DNA of 64,000 nucleotides from Flavobacteriaceae bacterium MAR_2010_188. GTDB taxonomy: Bacteria; Bacteroidota; Bacteroidia; Flavobacteriales; Flavobacteriaceae. The notes under the pieces were generated by a model. It searched no databases, was not told the DNA's origin, and saw nothing but the letters and a program-made list of their open reading frames with translations. The position numbers were made by a program, and so were the translations under genes. This document shows positions 54,705 to 62,460 of this stretch, piece after piece (the first letter of the stretch is position 1; the number at the start of each line of letters is the position of its first letter). The stretch is taken from contig LT629302.1 of NCBI GenBank assembly GCA_900104375.1, positions 2,320,001 through 2,384,000 on the forward strand. Direction: 5' to 3'.

Positions 54705-55010
54705 ATGGGACTTTTTGACTTTGTAATAGATATTAGGATAAAGAAATTGAAGCGCTACATCGCAAACGGAGCGGTATTGTTGGATGTGAGAAATAAAGAT
54801 GAAATTAAAAACGGTAAAATTGAAGGTTCTCTGAATATCCCTTTTGATGATTTACAAGATGGGGTGGATGAATTGAAGAAAATGAAAAAACCGATCATTG
54901 TTCACTGCGAAAGTGGCGGGCGCTCTGCAAAAGCTGCCCAATATCTCACTCTTAATAACATTGATGCAGTGAATGGTGGTAGCTGGAAAAACCTTAAAAA
55001 GCTGTTATAG
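54705..55010 (+). CDS. Single-domain rhodanese-like protein
   Basis: The protein has 101 residues. The domain covers the whole protein: AVLLDVRNKDEIKNGKIEGSLNIPFDDL, active-site C68 in HCESGGRSAKAAQYL, and NGGSWKNL at the end. It is a possible sulfur carrier or thiosulfate sulfurtransferase of the GlpE/PspE size class. No signal peptide is seen. It overlaps the end of the convergent DUF4230 gene by six bases. Confidence 0.9.
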   Translation: MGLFDFVIDIRIKKLKRYIANGAVLLDVRNKDEIKNGKIEGSLNIPFDDLQDGVDELKKMKKPIIVHCESGGRSAKAAQYLTLNNIDAVNGGSWKNLKKLL

Positions 55011-55616
55011 CTTTATAGATTGAAGTTCTTCCTCTTTACCAATAACTTTGTCTTCATAAGTTAAGGTCCAACCCATAGAATTGGTCAGAATGTAGAATTT
55101 AGCCAGTTCGCTGATGAGTCGGTTTTTCGCATTCGTTTTAATTGAGGAGGCTTCAACTTTTTTGAGCAGCGATTTGTTTACCGATTGTTTGATTTTGTTA
55201 TAGTCCTTAGCTTCAAACGGATTTAGATAATCTGCGGTAACGTCGTAATATTCAAAATCTGGACTTATATTTATTTCTTCCTCAGGAATATTCTTTATAA
55301 TCAGATTCTTGTTCGCTTCATCAATTTCATATTCTATTAAACTCAGGTCATAAGAAACTGTAACGTCGGCATTTACAACCACCAATGCTTTTTTCTCTAC
55401 ACTTATCAGATTCCCAAAGATTGCTTTAGAGTTTTTAAAGTTGAAGACTTGACTAAAGTGACCTTCTGTCACTACCAGCTTACCGACATTCTTAATCTGT
55501 TCTTGAATAAGTGCTGAATTTTCCTGAAGGATTTCCTTTTCAGAATTATCGTCAAAATAACGAAAACCGAAAAGCACAACTAGAATAAGGATAATAATAA
55601 GAAGTAGGTTACGCAT
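55005..55616 (-). CDS. DUF4230 membrane-anchored protein
   Basis: The protein has 203 residues. One N-terminal membrane helix (LLLIIILILVVLFGFRYF) precedes a mixed alpha/beta part with KLVVTEGHFSQVFNFKNSKA, ALVVVNADVTVSYDLSLIEY and YLNPFEAKDYNKIKQ, the layout of DUF4230. Role unknown. An intrinsic terminator stands 16 bases before its start codon, so expression may be attenuated. Confidence 0.8.
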   Translation of the reverse strand: MRNLLLIIILILVVLFGFRYFDDNSEKEILQENSALIQEQIKNVGKLVVTEGHFSQVFNFKNSKAIFGNLISVEKKALVVVNADVTVSYDLSLIEYEIDEANKNLIIKNIPEEEINISPDFEYYDVTADYLNPFEAKDYNKIKQSVNKSLLKKVEASSIKTNAKNRLISELAKFYILTNSMGWTLTYEDKVIGKEEELQSIKL

Positions 55617-55631
55617 GTAACGAATTTAAAC

Positions 55632-55680
55632 AAAAAAAAAGCATTGGCTTAATTGAGTGATTAATCTCAAACCAATGCTT
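55632..55680 (-). terminator. Intrinsic terminator in front of the DUF4230 gene
   Basis: On the minus strand: aagcattgg (complement of 55672-55680), an inner ttgag/ctcaa stem, ccaatgctt, then nine T (complement of 55632-55640). No annotated gene ends here. It follows a possible 16-residue peptide (ATG 55734, stop 55684-55686), and a -7-like box TACATTTG (complement of 55706-55713) is close. It may be a leader attenuator or the end of a small RNA. Confidence 0.7.
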
Positions 55681-55853
55681 ATTCTAAAACTGATTAATAG
55701 CATTACAAATGTATGGCGATGCAAATGCTTTCATTGATACAATCGAATCAAGATTTTGTTCTATTACACTTATTTCAAATTGAATTATGGCCCTTCAGAA
55801 TGTTAATAATTTTTGCGCTAAATTAGTAAGGTTCAACCTTTACAATATACATC

Positions 55854-56978
55854 ATGGCAATCGACAGAAGAAATTGGCTTAAAACGGCAACGCTAGCCGG
55901 AGGATTTACTTTATTTAATCCACTTGGCGGAATAGAAAATCTGACCGCAGAAGAAAAAATAAAGTTCCGACCACGTCCACTCAGCACACCAATTAGGTTA
56001 AGTTCTAATGAAAACCCTTATGGACCTTCTGCACTAGTAAGAAAAGCCGTGACCACCGCTTTCGATGAAGGTTGTCGCTATCCGTATTCTTATGCGGGAG
56101 AACTAGAAGAGATATTGGCAAAGAAACATGGTGTAGAACCTGAAAGCGTGATCATTACTGGCGGGTCTACAGAAGGTTTAAAAATTGCGGGCATAACCTT
56201 TACTCAAGGAGGAGGAGAAATTATTGCTGCCGAGCCTACCTTTAAAGCAATGATGGACTACGCCAAGATGTGGGGTGCACAAATAGATTGGGTACCGGTG
56301 GGTGAAGATATGGGCTACGATTTAGAAGCTGTGGAAAAGAGAATCGATTCTAATACCAAGATGGTCTTTTTATGTAATCCAAATAATCCTACTTCCACAT
56401 TACTTCCAGCAGACGCTCTGACTGATTTCTGTGATTCTGTAAGCAACCGCACCATTGTATTTAGTGATGAAGCTTATTACGATTACATTGAAGATCCAAA
56501 TTATCCGTCGATGATCGAGTTGGTTAAGAAGGGGAAAGATGTAGTAGTTTCTAAAACGTTCTCTAAGGTTTACGGAATGGCTGGTATGCGCATTGGTTAT
56601 TTGATCGCAAAACCAGAACTTGCTGCGGTGATTAGAAAAAACGTTGTGGCGATGAGTAACGTTTATGCAATTGAAGGAGCAAAACAGGCCCTTTTGGACC
56701 AAGAATTCTACGATTTCTCTATCAAGAAAAATGCTGAAGCCAAGAAAATGATTTACACAACTTTGGACGAACTCAATTTACCATATGTGAATTCTAGTAC
56801 AAACTTCGTGTTCTTTAAATCGGGACGGCCAATACAAGAACTTCATGCGGATATGCTGAGCAAAGGGATTAACGTAGGTAGACCCTTCGCTCCATTTTTG
56901 GACTGGTGCAGAATAAGCACAGGAACTATCGAAGAAGTAGCGCTCTTTAATAAAGCTCTGACTGAAGTTTATTCGTAG
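55854..56978 (+). CDS. Tat-exported aminotransferase, histidinol-phosphate aminotransferase-like
   Basis: The protein has 374 residues. The N-terminus DRRNWLKTATLAGGFTLF is a twin-arginine signal (R5, R6). The rest is a complete fold-type I PLP enzyme: SSNENPYGPS, CNPNNPT, DEAYYDYI, and PLP lysine in SKTFSKVYGMAGMRIGYL. Closest in build to HisC-like class I/II aminotransferases. Folded export suggests a periplasmic role, so HisC of histidine synthesis is unlikely. No operon partner is present. Confidence 0.88.
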   Translation: MAIDRRNWLKTATLAGGFTLFNPLGGIENLTAEEKIKFRPRPLSTPIRLSSNENPYGPSALVRKAVTTAFDEGCRYPYSYAGELEEILAKKHGVEPESVIITGGSTEGLKIAGITFTQGGGEIIAAEPTFKAMMDYAKMWGAQIDWVPVGEDMGYDLEAVEKRIDSNTKMVFLCNPNNPTSTLLPADALTDFCDSVSNRTIVFSDEAYYDYIEDPNYPSMIELVKKGKDVVVSKTFSKVYGMAGMRIGYLIAKPELAAVIRKNVVAMSNVYAIEGAKQALLDQEFYDFSIKKNAEAKKMIYTTLDELNLPYVNSSTNFVFFKSGRPIQELHADMLSKGINVGRPFAPFLDWCRISTGTIEEVALFNKALTEVYS

Positions 56979-56992
56979 TTGGATGCTGGTAA

Positions 56993-57065
56993 GTTGTTAG
57001 TTGTTAGGGAAACAAAACCAGGGAAGTCCAACAAGTGTTTGTTCTTTGTTCTTTGTTCTTTGTTC
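56993..57065. repeat. Two 7-base arrays between the aminotransferase and gldC genes
   Basis: gttgtta occurs twice at 56993-57006, and tttgttc occurs four times, perfectly, at 57038-57065. They occupy the 100-base gap between two convergent genes. The words are unrelated to each other but the period is the same. Confidence 0.85.
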
Positions 57066-57078
57066 TCTGAAACAAAAT

Positions 57079-57411
57079 CTACTTCTTTAACTCTAGTTTC
57101 TCGGCAAAATAATCGCAGAAATCCTTCATAGTCGCAGTCATTTTATCATCCTGGGTTGCACGATTGAAGGTGTCGGTTAATGCCACTAAGGTCTGATGGA
57201 AGAATATCTTCATCTCGTCTACCGGCATATCTTTAGTCCAAAGATCAATCCTCAATGTTTCTTGTGCCTTACTATCCCAAACAGATAATAGCATTGCCTT
57301 AGCATCTTCTTGGTCAATACCCCCATCTTCTGCGGTCCAAGTTAAAGTTTCCGGGATGCGATTTTCGTCTAGCTCTACATCCAAAGTGATGCGTGATTTA
57401 TGATTTGCCAT
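57079..57411 (-). CDS. gldC: Gliding motility protein GldC
   Basis: The protein has 110 residues, without signal peptide. It has the size and sequence layout of GldC (ITLDVELDENRIPETLTWTAEDGG, AKAMLLSVWDSK, MKIFFHQTLVALTDTF). GldC supports gliding in Flavobacterium; its mechanism is unclear. Its ATG overlaps the gldB stop (TAATG), as in flavobacterial gldBC operons. Confidence 0.95.
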   Translation of the reverse strand: MANHKSRITLDVELDENRIPETLTWTAEDGGIDQEDAKAMLLSVWDSKAQETLRIDLWTKDMPVDEMKIFFHQTLVALTDTFNRATQDDKMTATMKDFCDYFAEKLELKK

Positions 57412-58385
57412 TACTTGTTGGGTTTGTATTTCGAATTTTTAAAAATTTCATCGGCCTCTAACTCCATCATCTTTAGGAAAGGCGTGTCATTATTGTTCAT
57501 ATAGGATTTTACAATCTGCCATCCTATATACTGTCCTAATCTTCCCGGAGCTTCATTATCCAATTCGAGGTAAAACTTAGAAAATGGTGCCGGTGCGATA
57601 AACCGACTTGGCAAACTACTGTCGGTACTATATAACAATTCGTTTTCTATAAAATAAGTCCAGATTTGGTATTCATTCGCCATGGCCCAGCCTAATTGTT
57701 CTCCGTTATAGCCCATTCTTATTGCCTCGGTTTCAAACGGTATGACTTTATCCTTAAAGTAGAGTTGCTTTCCAAAGAAAATCATTTCATCCAAAAATGT
57801 CTTCTTCTGTGATTGATAAGTATATTTTTCAGCATAATCTCCCGCAAGGTCAGAAACGATCTGTTCAGTTTCCATATTCTGGGTGGTATACATTGGTATA
57901 TTTCCGTAGAATTCATGCTCGCTCCCTAAATAAGTATCTAACGCGATTAGGACGATGCTATCGGTAACAATAGTTTTGTTGCGATAATCTACTGATGAAG
58001 TTGCGGTTATTACCCGCGGTATTGAAAATGTTTTATCGTAATACTTTAAATGCTGAAACAACCTTTTAATATCGTGTTCAACTTCAGTAAGATTTGGATA
58101 TTTCTTTGCGACTTCCTTAAAAAGAACTAGTTGGAGAGAATCTTGCTGTTCCATTATATAAAGCGAATCTGGTATTCTATCAACTAAAATAAATGGATAT
58201 TGCTCTCGCAATTTCGGCAGCTCATTGATTGAAGCTTTAGAAAAAGCTTCATCAAATCTTTCGATCTGAAAATCTACAGGGATTTCACTAATTTCTTTTT
58301 CTAGCTTATTATCTTCTTCACAAGCGAAAAATATCAGAAGAAACATCAAAATCAACAGATGACCAAATCGAGAAAAGTTTTTCAA
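57411..58385 (-). CDS. gldB: Gliding motility lipoprotein GldB
   Basis: The protein has 324 residues with lipobox LIFFAC (Cys22). PVDFQIERFDEAFSKA, then DTYLGSEHEFYGNIPMY and the AIRMGYNGEQLGWAMANEYQIW block are typical of GldB, a protein required for gliding and T9SS function in F. johnsoniae. It fits the T9SS cargo gene at 15742. A minus-strand -7 box (TACCTTTG, complement of 58441-58448) lies about 55 bases upstream. Confidence 0.95.
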   Translation of the reverse strand: MKNFSRFGHLLILMFLLIFFACEEDNKLEKEISEIPVDFQIERFDEAFSKASINELPKLREQYPFILVDRIPDSLYIMEQQDSLQLVLFKEVAKKYPNLTEVEHDIKRLFQHLKYYDKTFSIPRVITATSSVDYRNKTIVTDSIVLIALDTYLGSEHEFYGNIPMYTTQNMETEQIVSDLAGDYAEKYTYQSQKKTFLDEMIFFGKQLYFKDKVIPFETEAIRMGYNGEQLGWAMANEYQIWTYFIENELLYSTDSSLPSRFIAPAPFSKFYLELDNEAPGRLGQYIGWQIVKSYMNNNDTPFLKMMELEADEIFKNSKYKPNK

Positions 58386-58427
58386 AATTCTTAAATTTAA
58401 ATGATTTAATTAGCGTGTTCGATTCCT

Positions 58428-58448
58428 TATTTTTGTTATACAAAGGTA
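58428..58448. promoter_or_regulatory. Divergent -7 boxes for nadE and gldB
   Basis: TATTTTTG (58428-58435) reads toward nadE and TACCTTTG (complement of 58441-58448) reads toward gldB. Both fit TAnnTTTG and sit back-to-back in a 91-base gap, so polymerases bound at the two sites would compete. Clear -33 boxes are lacking. Confidence 0.5.
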
Positions 58449-58476
58449 GAAAAAAGACACATAAGACTTACGGATA

Positions 58477-59271
58477 ATGCAAACAGAAAAAGTAGCAAAA
58501 CATATCATAGATTGGTTAAGGGATTACGCCAAAAACGCAAAGGTGAATGGTTTTGTGGTTGGCATCTCTGGCGGAATAGATTCTGCGGTAACCTCTACGC
58601 TCTGTGCGGAAACTGGGATGGACGTTCTTTGTTTGGAAATGCCCATACACCAAGCTAGCAGTCACGTTAGTAGAGCCCAAGAACAAATAGAGCAGTTAAA
58701 ATCTCGTTATAGCAATGTAAATTCTAGAGAGATAGACTTAACTCCGGTTTTTGAAGAATTTAAAACTGAAGTTTCCCTAGATGGTGAACAAAAAGTGGTA
58801 GATATGGCCTTGGCTAACACTAGGGCAAGATTACGGATGACTACTCTTTATTATCATGCAGGTTTGAAAGGCCTTTTGGTAGCAGGAACCGGTAATAAGG
58901 TTGAAGACTTTGGAGTTGGTTTTTATACCAAATATGGTGACGGCGGAGTTGATTTAAGCCCAATTGCCGATTTACTTAAATCTGAAGTCTACCAATTAGG
59001 AACCTATCTTAAAGTTCCAGAATCCATTATGAAAGCTGCCCCAAGTGACGGTTTATTTGGTGATGCGAGAAGTGATGAAGACCAGATTGGCGCATCTTAC
59101 GATGAACTAGAATGGGCAATGGAAATGGAGGAAGGAGGTAAGACAGCTCTCGACTTCAACGGTAGAGAACAAGAAGTTTTTACAATTTATAAGCGTTTCA
59201 ACAGCAGCAACAAACATAAAATGCTACCAATACCTACATGTATTATTCCAAAGGATATGTTAATTACGTAA
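58477..59271 (+). CDS. nadE: NH3-dependent NAD synthetase
   Basis: The enzyme makes NAD from deamido-NAD, ammonia and ATP. It has 264 residues: PP-loop SGGIDS at 31-36, later VAGTGNKVEDFGVGFYTKYGDGGVDLSP and LKSEVYQLGTYLKVPESI. No glutaminase domain is present, so free ammonia is the nitrogen donor. A 123-base gap follows before the response regulator. Confidence 0.96.
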   Translation: MQTEKVAKHIIDWLRDYAKNAKVNGFVVGISGGIDSAVTSTLCAETGMDVLCLEMPIHQASSHVSRAQEQIEQLKSRYSNVNSREIDLTPVFEEFKTEVSLDGEQKVVDMALANTRARLRMTTLYYHAGLKGLLVAGTGNKVEDFGVGFYTKYGDGGVDLSPIADLLKSEVYQLGTYLKVPESIMKAAPSDGLFGDARSDEDQIGASYDELEWAMEMEEGGKTALDFNGREQEVFTIYKRFNSSNKHKMLPIPTCIIPKDMLIT

Positions 59272-59341
59272 GAAATACTTGTATTTCCATTAGTCTAAAA
59301 GATTTTTTACTACATTTACGTTAGTGTCTCCACACCAGTGA

Positions 59342-59360
59342 AGGACAATAATATTGTCCT
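59342..59360. promoter_or_regulatory. Palindrome upstream of the response-regulator gene
   Basis: A perfect 19-base palindrome around a central base, aggacaata-a-tattgtcct, lies 35 bases before the ATG at 59395. It is not a terminator, since the A/T run is on the wrong side for either strand. It may be an operator or a 5'-leader hairpin. TACATTTA at 59311-59318 is a possible -7 box upstream. Confidence 0.5.
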
Positions 59361-59394
59361 AAAAAAACCTAATAACTAATCAAAACTAATTATC

Positions 59395-60024
59395 ATGATC
59401 AGAGTATTGATCGTTGACTCCCATCCAGTAGTTTTACGTGGATTGGAAGCTCTATTAAACAACACTGAAGATTTTAAGGTAGTAGGAAGCGTAAAGAACG
59501 GAATCGAAATATTCGAATTCGTTAGGCGATACACTGTAGACGTCATCGTCTCAGAAATTGACCTTCCAGAACTTAATGGTATTACCGCATTGCGTGCAAT
59601 TAAAAAAGAACACAAAGAAATAAGGGTAGTGATGTTTAGTCACCAACCTGAAGAAATCTATGCAATCAGTTCTTTAAAAGCCGGCGCTTCTGCATATGTA
59701 CCTAAGACTGCAGATGGTGAAACCATTAAAACTGCTATCAAAAAAGTCTTTGAAGGTGGAATTTTCCTTACTGAAAAAATGTCTAAACAGCTTAATTATG
59801 ACGACTCTAAGAAAACCAAGAGCCGCCTTTTTAAACGCTTGTCGACAAGAGAGGTAGAAGTCCTAAAACTTCTTTCTATAGGTAAGAAGAATAAAGAAAT
59901 AGCGATAGAGCTAGGCATTAACGAAAAAACAGTAAGTACCTATAAGGCCAGACTGTACAAGAAATTGAACGTTACAAACCTTGTAGACCTTATCCATCAA
60001 GCTGAGCATAGAAGCTTAACTTAG
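59395..60024 (+). CDS. LuxR/NarL-type response regulator with atypical receiver
   Basis: The protein has 209 residues. Receiver domain 1-120, then a C-terminal LuxR helix-turn-helix (about 143-205: LSTREVEVLKLLSIGKKNKEIAIELGINEKTVSTYKARL). The receiver keeps S82 and K104, but the acidic pair is D8-S9 instead of two acids, and the phosphorylation position aligned with NarL family DLNMP is E54 (VSEIDLP). Glu mimics a phosphorylated Asp, so the protein is probably locked active or acts without phosphorylation. No kinase gene is adjacent. Confidence 0.92.
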   Translation: MIRVLIVDSHPVVLRGLEALLNNTEDFKVVGSVKNGIEIFEFVRRYTVDVIVSEIDLPELNGITALRAIKKEHKEIRVVMFSHQPEEIYAISSLKAGASAYVPKTADGETIKTAIKKVFEGGIFLTEKMSKQLNYDDSKKTKSRLFKRLSTREVEVLKLLSIGKKNKEIAIELGINEKTVSTYKARLYKKLNVTNLVDLIHQAEHRSLT

Positions 60025-60027
60025 GAT

Positions 60028-61998
60028 TTAAGTTTTTCCGTTTACCACTTTTCCGAGTTTCCTGGATAAAAGCATTTTTAATCCCAGATAATCCTTTACG
60101 TCTTCTAGTATCGTTTGGGTATCTGTCTCCTTGTTCAATGTTTCATTTTGAAATTCGGCCACCTTCTTATCGATTAAGAAACAGCGAAGACTTAATATTG
60201 TCTGGTTTACCAGTTGTGGAATAGTTTGTTTCTTTTGCTTAGGGAATATGTTTTTTCTGTTCCAGTCGTGCAACCTGTAGCGCTCATCGTTCATTAGGAT
60301 AGTCGTCACTTCATTGGCCATTTCTTGGTCTATTTTTGTAATAAACTCATCCATTTTAAAATCTGGATTCTGATTTAGCAAATCAATAATTGTATAGTAC
60401 AAAGACTTAAAATTCTCATTGGTAAATTGCATTTCGTCTTCCTGAAGGTCGAGATACACCTTTTCAAAAACCTTAGCTTCCTGAATCACCGGTTCTAATT
60501 GAAGCTCCCCACTTTCATTTTCCTTTAAGACCAAATCTTCAAATTTCTCGGTCTCATTTCCGTAGAGCAAAAGTATTTCTATCATCTGCCGCTCCAACTC
60601 GTACTGTAAATCTACTTTTGGAGATTCCTTCTTTTCATCCCTAACAATTTCAAAAGCTCTTTGTTCTTGTCGATTCTGTTTGTGAGCGTCGCTAAAATCC
60701 TTTTTAAATATCTGCGCTAAGGTGCTAAAGAGCACATTTTCGCTAATATCCATAATATAGGCGCATTCCTTAATGTAAACTTCGCGCTTTATCTGATCCG
60801 GAATTTTTGAGATACTTTCAACGATATCTCTTATGGTTTCGGCCTTTTTAATTGGATCCTTTTTTGCTTCCTTTACTAATGCAGAAGCTTTAAATTGAAT
60901 AAAATCTTGAGTGTTCTCTTCGAGATAAAGTGTTATTTCTTCTAAAGTATTGTTCTTGGCAAAACTGTCTGGGTCTTCTCCTTCAGCAAAAGAACAAACT
61001 TTTACGTTCATACCCTGCTCTAGAATCAGGTCAATACCTCTAAGCGACGCCCTGATACCTGCCGCATCACCATCAAACAAAACGGTGATATTTTTAGTCA
61101 ATCGATTTATAAGTCTAATTTGCTCTGGGGTCAGTGCAGTACCCGAAGATGAGACCACATTTTTTATTCCTCTCTGGGACATCTGAATCACATCCGTGTA
61201 GCCTTCAACCAAATAACAATTATCTTCTTTTGCAATTCTTTGTTTGGCGTGATAAATCCCATATAGCACTTTACTCTTGTGGTAAACAGCGCTTTCAGGC
61301 GAATTAAGATATTTAGCAGCCTTTTTATCTAAGGTGAGAATCCTTCCGCCGAAACCCAAAACCCGTCCCGACATACTTTGAATCGGGAACATAATCCTTC
61401 CCTTAAAACGGTCGAATCTTCTTTCTTCCTTAACAATGGTAAGTCCGGTTTTTTCGAGATAATCTATATTGTAGCCTTTGCTTAAGGCTTCGTCTGAAAA
61501 TGCTTGCCACTCGTCCAATGAATAGCCAAGTTCAAATTTCTTTATCGTTTCATCAGTAAATCCTCGTTCCTTAAAATAACTGAGACCGATTGCCTTGCCC
61601 TGTTCTGTTTTGTGAAGTATTTTTTGAAAGTATTTATTCGCAAATTCATTGATTAAATAAAGGCTTTCTAGCTCATTGGCCTCTTCTTTTGCTTCATCGG
61701 ATTGTACGGTTTCTTCAATTTCGATATTATATTTTCTGGCGAGATATTTTATTGCTTCCGGATAGGTAAAATGCTCATGCTCCATTAAAAATGAAATAGC
61801 ATTACCTCCTTTTCCGCTTGAAAAATCTTTCCAAATCTGCTTTACCGGAGAAACCATAAAACTCGGCGAACGCTCTTCCGTAAACGGACTTAGTCCCTTA
61901 AAATTACTACCTGATTTTTTAAGTTGAACAAAATCACCAATCACCTCTTCTACCTTGGCGGTTTCAAAAACAGTATCTATGGTGGATTTAGAAATCAA
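60028..61998 (-). CDS. dnaG: DNA primase, lacking the usual zinc ligands
   Basis: The enzyme makes RNA primers for replication. It has 656 residues: N-terminal domain (1-100), TOPRIM core (EGYTDVIQMS, then LFDGDAAGIRA), and a C-terminal helicase-binding region. In E. coli-type primases the zinc ribbon reads CPFH and YHCFGCG; here the same places read SPFT (37-40) and WKDFSSG (56-62), so none of the three Cys and one His ligands is kept, while the flanking fold (SPSFMVSP, GNAISFLMEHE) is. It is convergent with the response-regulator gene. Confidence 0.96.
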   Translation of the reverse strand: MISKSTIDTVFETAKVEEVIGDFVQLKKSGSNFKGLSPFTEERSPSFMVSPVKQIWKDFSSGKGGNAISFLMEHEHFTYPEAIKYLARKYNIEIEETVQSDEAKEEANELESLYLINEFANKYFQKILHKTEQGKAIGLSYFKERGFTDETIKKFELGYSLDEWQAFSDEALSKGYNIDYLEKTGLTIVKEERRFDRFKGRIMFPIQSMSGRVLGFGGRILTLDKKAAKYLNSPESAVYHKSKVLYGIYHAKQRIAKEDNCYLVEGYTDVIQMSQRGIKNVVSSSGTALTPEQIRLINRLTKNITVLFDGDAAGIRASLRGIDLILEQGMNVKVCSFAEGEDPDSFAKNNTLEEITLYLEENTQDFIQFKASALVKEAKKDPIKKAETIRDIVESISKIPDQIKREVYIKECAYIMDISENVLFSTLAQIFKKDFSDAHKQNRQEQRAFEIVRDEKKESPKVDLQYELERQMIEILLLYGNETEKFEDLVLKENESGELQLEPVIQEAKVFEKVYLDLQEDEMQFTNENFKSLYYTIIDLLNQNPDFKMDEFITKIDQEMANEVTTILMNDERYRLHDWNRKNIFPKQKKQTIPQLVNQTILSLRCFLIDKKVAEFQNETLNKETDTQTILEDVKDYLGLKMLLSRKLGKVVNGKT

Positions 61999-62460
61999 AT
62001 TAGAGTATGAATTAGCAAGAAAACTTTCTTGAAGGATTGAACACGTAAAAATACTATAAAATGAAGCTCTGAAAAAATCTTAGAGTTATAGTATTGAAAA
62101 AGCCTTCAACCCAAATAATGGCTATTTAGCGAGTTATATAGAAATGTTCTTTAGTGCTTACTCGGGTGAAGTATATGCCACGAATTCCCGAATGTTTTTT
62201 GGGGCTAACCTGTCGTAGTATATGCAATGAGTTAACGAATGGTCTTTGGTGCTTAGCCGGGCGTATTTTATGCCACGGATTCACTAATTGTAAATTTGCT
62301 TACTAGGGCTTCCATTACGCAAAAGTCAATAGAACAAATTCGTGAATCCGTGGCACCTTTTACGCAAAAAAGCCTTTCAAAAATAATTCTTGAATTCGTG
62401 GCTTCCATTACTCAGAATTCCATCAAACACCTTTTCTTAGTCCCTTACATTTATATCATA
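61999..62460. repeat. Intergenic block with nested inverted and direct repeats
   Basis: There are 462 bases without a gene. A 45-base direct repeat (62143-62187 and 62238-62282, 36 of 45 identical) ends in gccacgaattc / gccacggattc. Inverted partners follow: 62272-62289 pairs with 62337-62354 (17 of 18), and 62177-62193 pairs with 62386-62402 (15 of 17). The arms nest, so the stretch can form a long double hairpin. It is probably a dispersed repeat of the cacgaattc type. Confidence 0.7.

Noticed and set aside
57038-57065. CRISPR-like array
   Set aside because: The units are 7 bases with no spacers; there are no cas genes.
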